Shown: positions 5,761 to 6,996 of the stretch, in pieces
Layout: each line of letters starts with the position of its first letter
Position numbering within the stretch: position 1 is the stretch's first letter
Assembly (NCBI GenBank): GCA_031272565.1
Contig: JAISTN010000095.1
Location: 1-6,996 of the forward strand
Direction: 5' to 3'
DNA length: 6,996 nt
Origin: Bifidobacteriaceae bacterium
GTDB lineage: Bacteria; Actinomycetota; Actinomycetes; Actinomycetales; WQXJ01
Program-made: the position numbers and the translations under genes
Notes under the pieces: generated by a model
The model's database searches: none
What the model was told of the DNA's origin: nothing
Seen by the model: only the letters and a program-made list of their open reading frames with translations

Positions 5761-6612
5761 TTAGCCGTCTAGGCCCAACATTCCCATGGACCGGTCCCAC
5801 AGGCCGTCAATCAGGGCCTGGTCGGCCGCCTGGGGGTTGGTCCGCCCAATCCGCCGGTGGTTGTTGTAGTAGCGGCCGGATTCCCAGTCCCGCCCCGGCA
5901 TGCCCAGGGCAAAGTGCACCAGGACGGCACCACCCTTGGCCGGCTTGGGCATGAAGTGGCGGCCAATCGACTGGTAGGCCCAGCGCATGAAGCCGCCCGC
6001 GTTGGAGGCGAAGTTGGTGGCGATCACACCGGGGTGGAAGGCCACGGCCGCCAGCCCTTGGCTGCCGTAACGCTGGTGCAGAGCTGCGGCAAACATGATC
6101 TCGGCCAGTTTGGCGTCGCCATAAGCCCTGTCGGAGGCGTAGTCATCGAAGTGGTTCAGGTTGTTCAGGTCCAGTTGGCCAAACATCCGGGCGCCCACCG
6201 ACGAGGTGTTGACCACTGAACCCTTCGACTCCAGCAGCACGTCCAGCAGCAGGTGGGTCAGCAGGAAGCCGGCCAGGTAGTCGACCTGGAAGGTCCGCTC
6301 AAAGCCGTCCACCGTCCGGACGGGCCCGGTAAACATACCGCCGGCGTTGTTGCACAGCGCGTCGATCCGGGGGCAGGTGGCCCGCAGTTTGTCCGCCAGC
6401 CGGCGCACGTCATCCAGTTTGGCAAAGTCGGCCGTGAACCACTCTTCGGTCCCCACCTGGGCCGCTACTGCCTTGGTCTTGTCCAGCGACCGGCCAACTA
6501 CCACCACGCGGTGGCCGGCCCGGGCCAGTTGCAGGCAGGCGGCGGCGCCGATGCCGTCCGAGGCCCCTGTCACCACAACGGTCCGCTGGTCCGCCTCAAG
6601 TAGGTGAGTCAC
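5761..6612 (-). CDS. Short-chain dehydrogenase/reductase (retinol dehydrogenase-like)
   Basis: This is a cytoplasmic NAD(P)-dependent oxidoreductase of 283 residues, slightly longer than the 250-residue classical SDR, as in the retinol dehydrogenase/WWOX-like branch. The nucleotide-binding motif TGASDGIG is at 15-22. VVVGRS (Arg41) after the second strand suggests NADP(H). NNAGG is at 88-92. The catalytic residues are Ser137/138 (in NTSSVG) and Tyr164/Lys168 (YGDAK), followed by HPGVIATNF. All catalytic elements are intact. The start is the GTG at 6612: an in-frame TAG at 6622-6624 leaves no other start upstream, and no Shine-Dalgarno is seen. The substrate cannot be read from sequence. Neighbours give no pathway clue, since it converges on the tRNA and lies downstream of the unrelated Ig-repeat gene, from which a strong hairpin separates it. 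Confidence 0.92.
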   Translation of the reverse strand: MTHLLEADQRTVVVTGASDGIGAAACLQLARAGHRVVVVGRSLDKTKAVAAQVGTEEWFTADFAKLDDVRRLADKLRATCPRIDALCNNAGGMFTGPVRTVDGFERTFQVDYLAGFLLTHLLLDVLLESKGSVVNTSSVGARMFGQLDLNNLNHFDDYASDRAYGDAKLAEIMFAAALHQRYGSQGLAAVAFHPGVIATNFASNAGGFMRWAYQSIGRHFMPKPAKGGAVLVHFALGMPGRDWESGRYYNNHRRIGRTNPQAADQALIDGLWDRSMGMLGLDG

Positions 6613-6674
6613 GGCACCAGGCTACCGGGCAGGGCTACCAGCAGGGACTGCACCTGCCCGCGGCACGCCGCCGG

Positions 6675-6711
6675 GCGTGGGGGCCAGCCCGGGCAGGCCG
6701 GCCCCCCACGC
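6675..6711 (-). terminator. Probable terminator of the right-edge gene
   Basis: GCGTGGGGG (6675-6683) pairs perfectly with CCCCCACGC (6703-6711), and two more pairs are possible across one bulged C. The hairpin begins 6 nt after the stop codon of the partial Ig-repeat gene and sits before the dehydrogenase start. It lacks a T-tract. It would separate the two same-strand genes. Confidence 0.5.
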
Positions 6712-6717
6712 TCCCGG

Positions 6718-6996
6718 TCACAGGGTCGGCATGAAGTGCTCCGAGTACTTGACGTGCGACCCCAAGCCGGCCTTGGAGACGGTCACCTTCAGCACCATGT
6801 CCTTGCCCACGTCGCCGGACTGGACCACAGAGCTGGCGCCGGTCCCCACCACCGAGGTACCCCGGTACCACTGGTACGTCACCACCGCGTCTTGGGGTCC
6901 CCAGGCGACGGCCGCCGCGATCACCCGGCCCAGGCCGGGCAAGCCGTTGACGTGCAGGTCAGACACCCCCAACACGATGACGTGGTTGGAGTACTT
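6718..6996 (-). CDS. C-terminal fragment of an Ig-like repeat protein (truncated by window edge)
   Basis: This is the last 92 residues of a gene whose 5' part lies beyond the right edge; the frame is open to base 6996 and stops with TGA at 6718-6720. The fragment begins KYSNHVIVLGVSD, the end of one Ig-like repeat, and then has a full repeat with VTYQWYRGT, SGDVGKDMVLKVTVSKAG and HVKYSEH. This matches the repeats of the glycosidase-like protein at 637-3222, which supports secretion and a related surface role. No sorting signal follows: the protein ends HFMPTL. The enzymatic part, if any, is not visible. Confidence 0.85.
   Translation of the reverse strand, partial: KYSNHVIVLGVSDLHVNGLPGLGRVIAAAVAWGPQDAVVTYQWYRGTSVVGTGASSVVQSGDVGKDMVLKVTVSKAGLGSHVKYSEHFMPTL

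Overview
The window is high-GC throughout, with strong G/C preference at third codon positions, actinobacterial-style hairpins lacking U-tracts, and a promoter of the TTGACN / TAnnnT type. Together with tandem Ig-like repeats on a secreted glycosidase-like protein, this points to a high-GC Gram-positive (Actinomycetota). A member of the Propionibacteriales or Actinomycetales fits, but the sequence alone does not settle the genus.

Layout. Bases 1-636 contain no confident gene. They hold a 75-bp tandem repeat (about 2.5 copies), then a family of 38-bp hairpin-forming repeats, then a promoter (523-552) and ribosome binding site for the first gene. At 637-3222 (+) lies a large secreted protein: signal peptide, beta-rich N-terminal region, (beta/alpha)8 glycosidase-like domain and two C-terminal Ig-like repeats. 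It converges, with a 16-bp gap, on galE (3239-4216, -), UDP-glucose 4-epimerase. Upstream of galE on the same strand is a cation diffusion facilitator metal transporter (4429-5361, -). A tRNA-Glu(TTC) gene with encoded CCA follows at 5549-5624 (+), with its own promoter and a trailing hairpin. A short-chain dehydrogenase/reductase lies at 5761-6612 (-). The right edge (6718-6996, -) is the 3' end of another gene, whose product carries the same kind of Ig-like repeat as the glycosidase-like protein.

How the parts relate. The two Ig-repeat genes point towards each other across a block of ordinary metabolic and housekeeping genes. They are probably two members of a family of secreted surface or polysaccharide-active proteins. 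GalE supplies UDP-galactose for envelope polysaccharide, but its closeness to the glycosidase-like gene is convergent, not operonic, so a functional link is only a suggestion. The metal transporter, tRNA and dehydrogenase look like independent transcription units.

The most noteworthy points are: a Gln where the catalytic nucleophile Glu would be expected in the glycosidase-like protein; the near-identical 50-bp DNA blocks inside its Ig repeats; the paralogous repeat gene at the right edge; and the repeat-rich leader region at 1-513. I see no convincing defence, mobile or CRISPR system.
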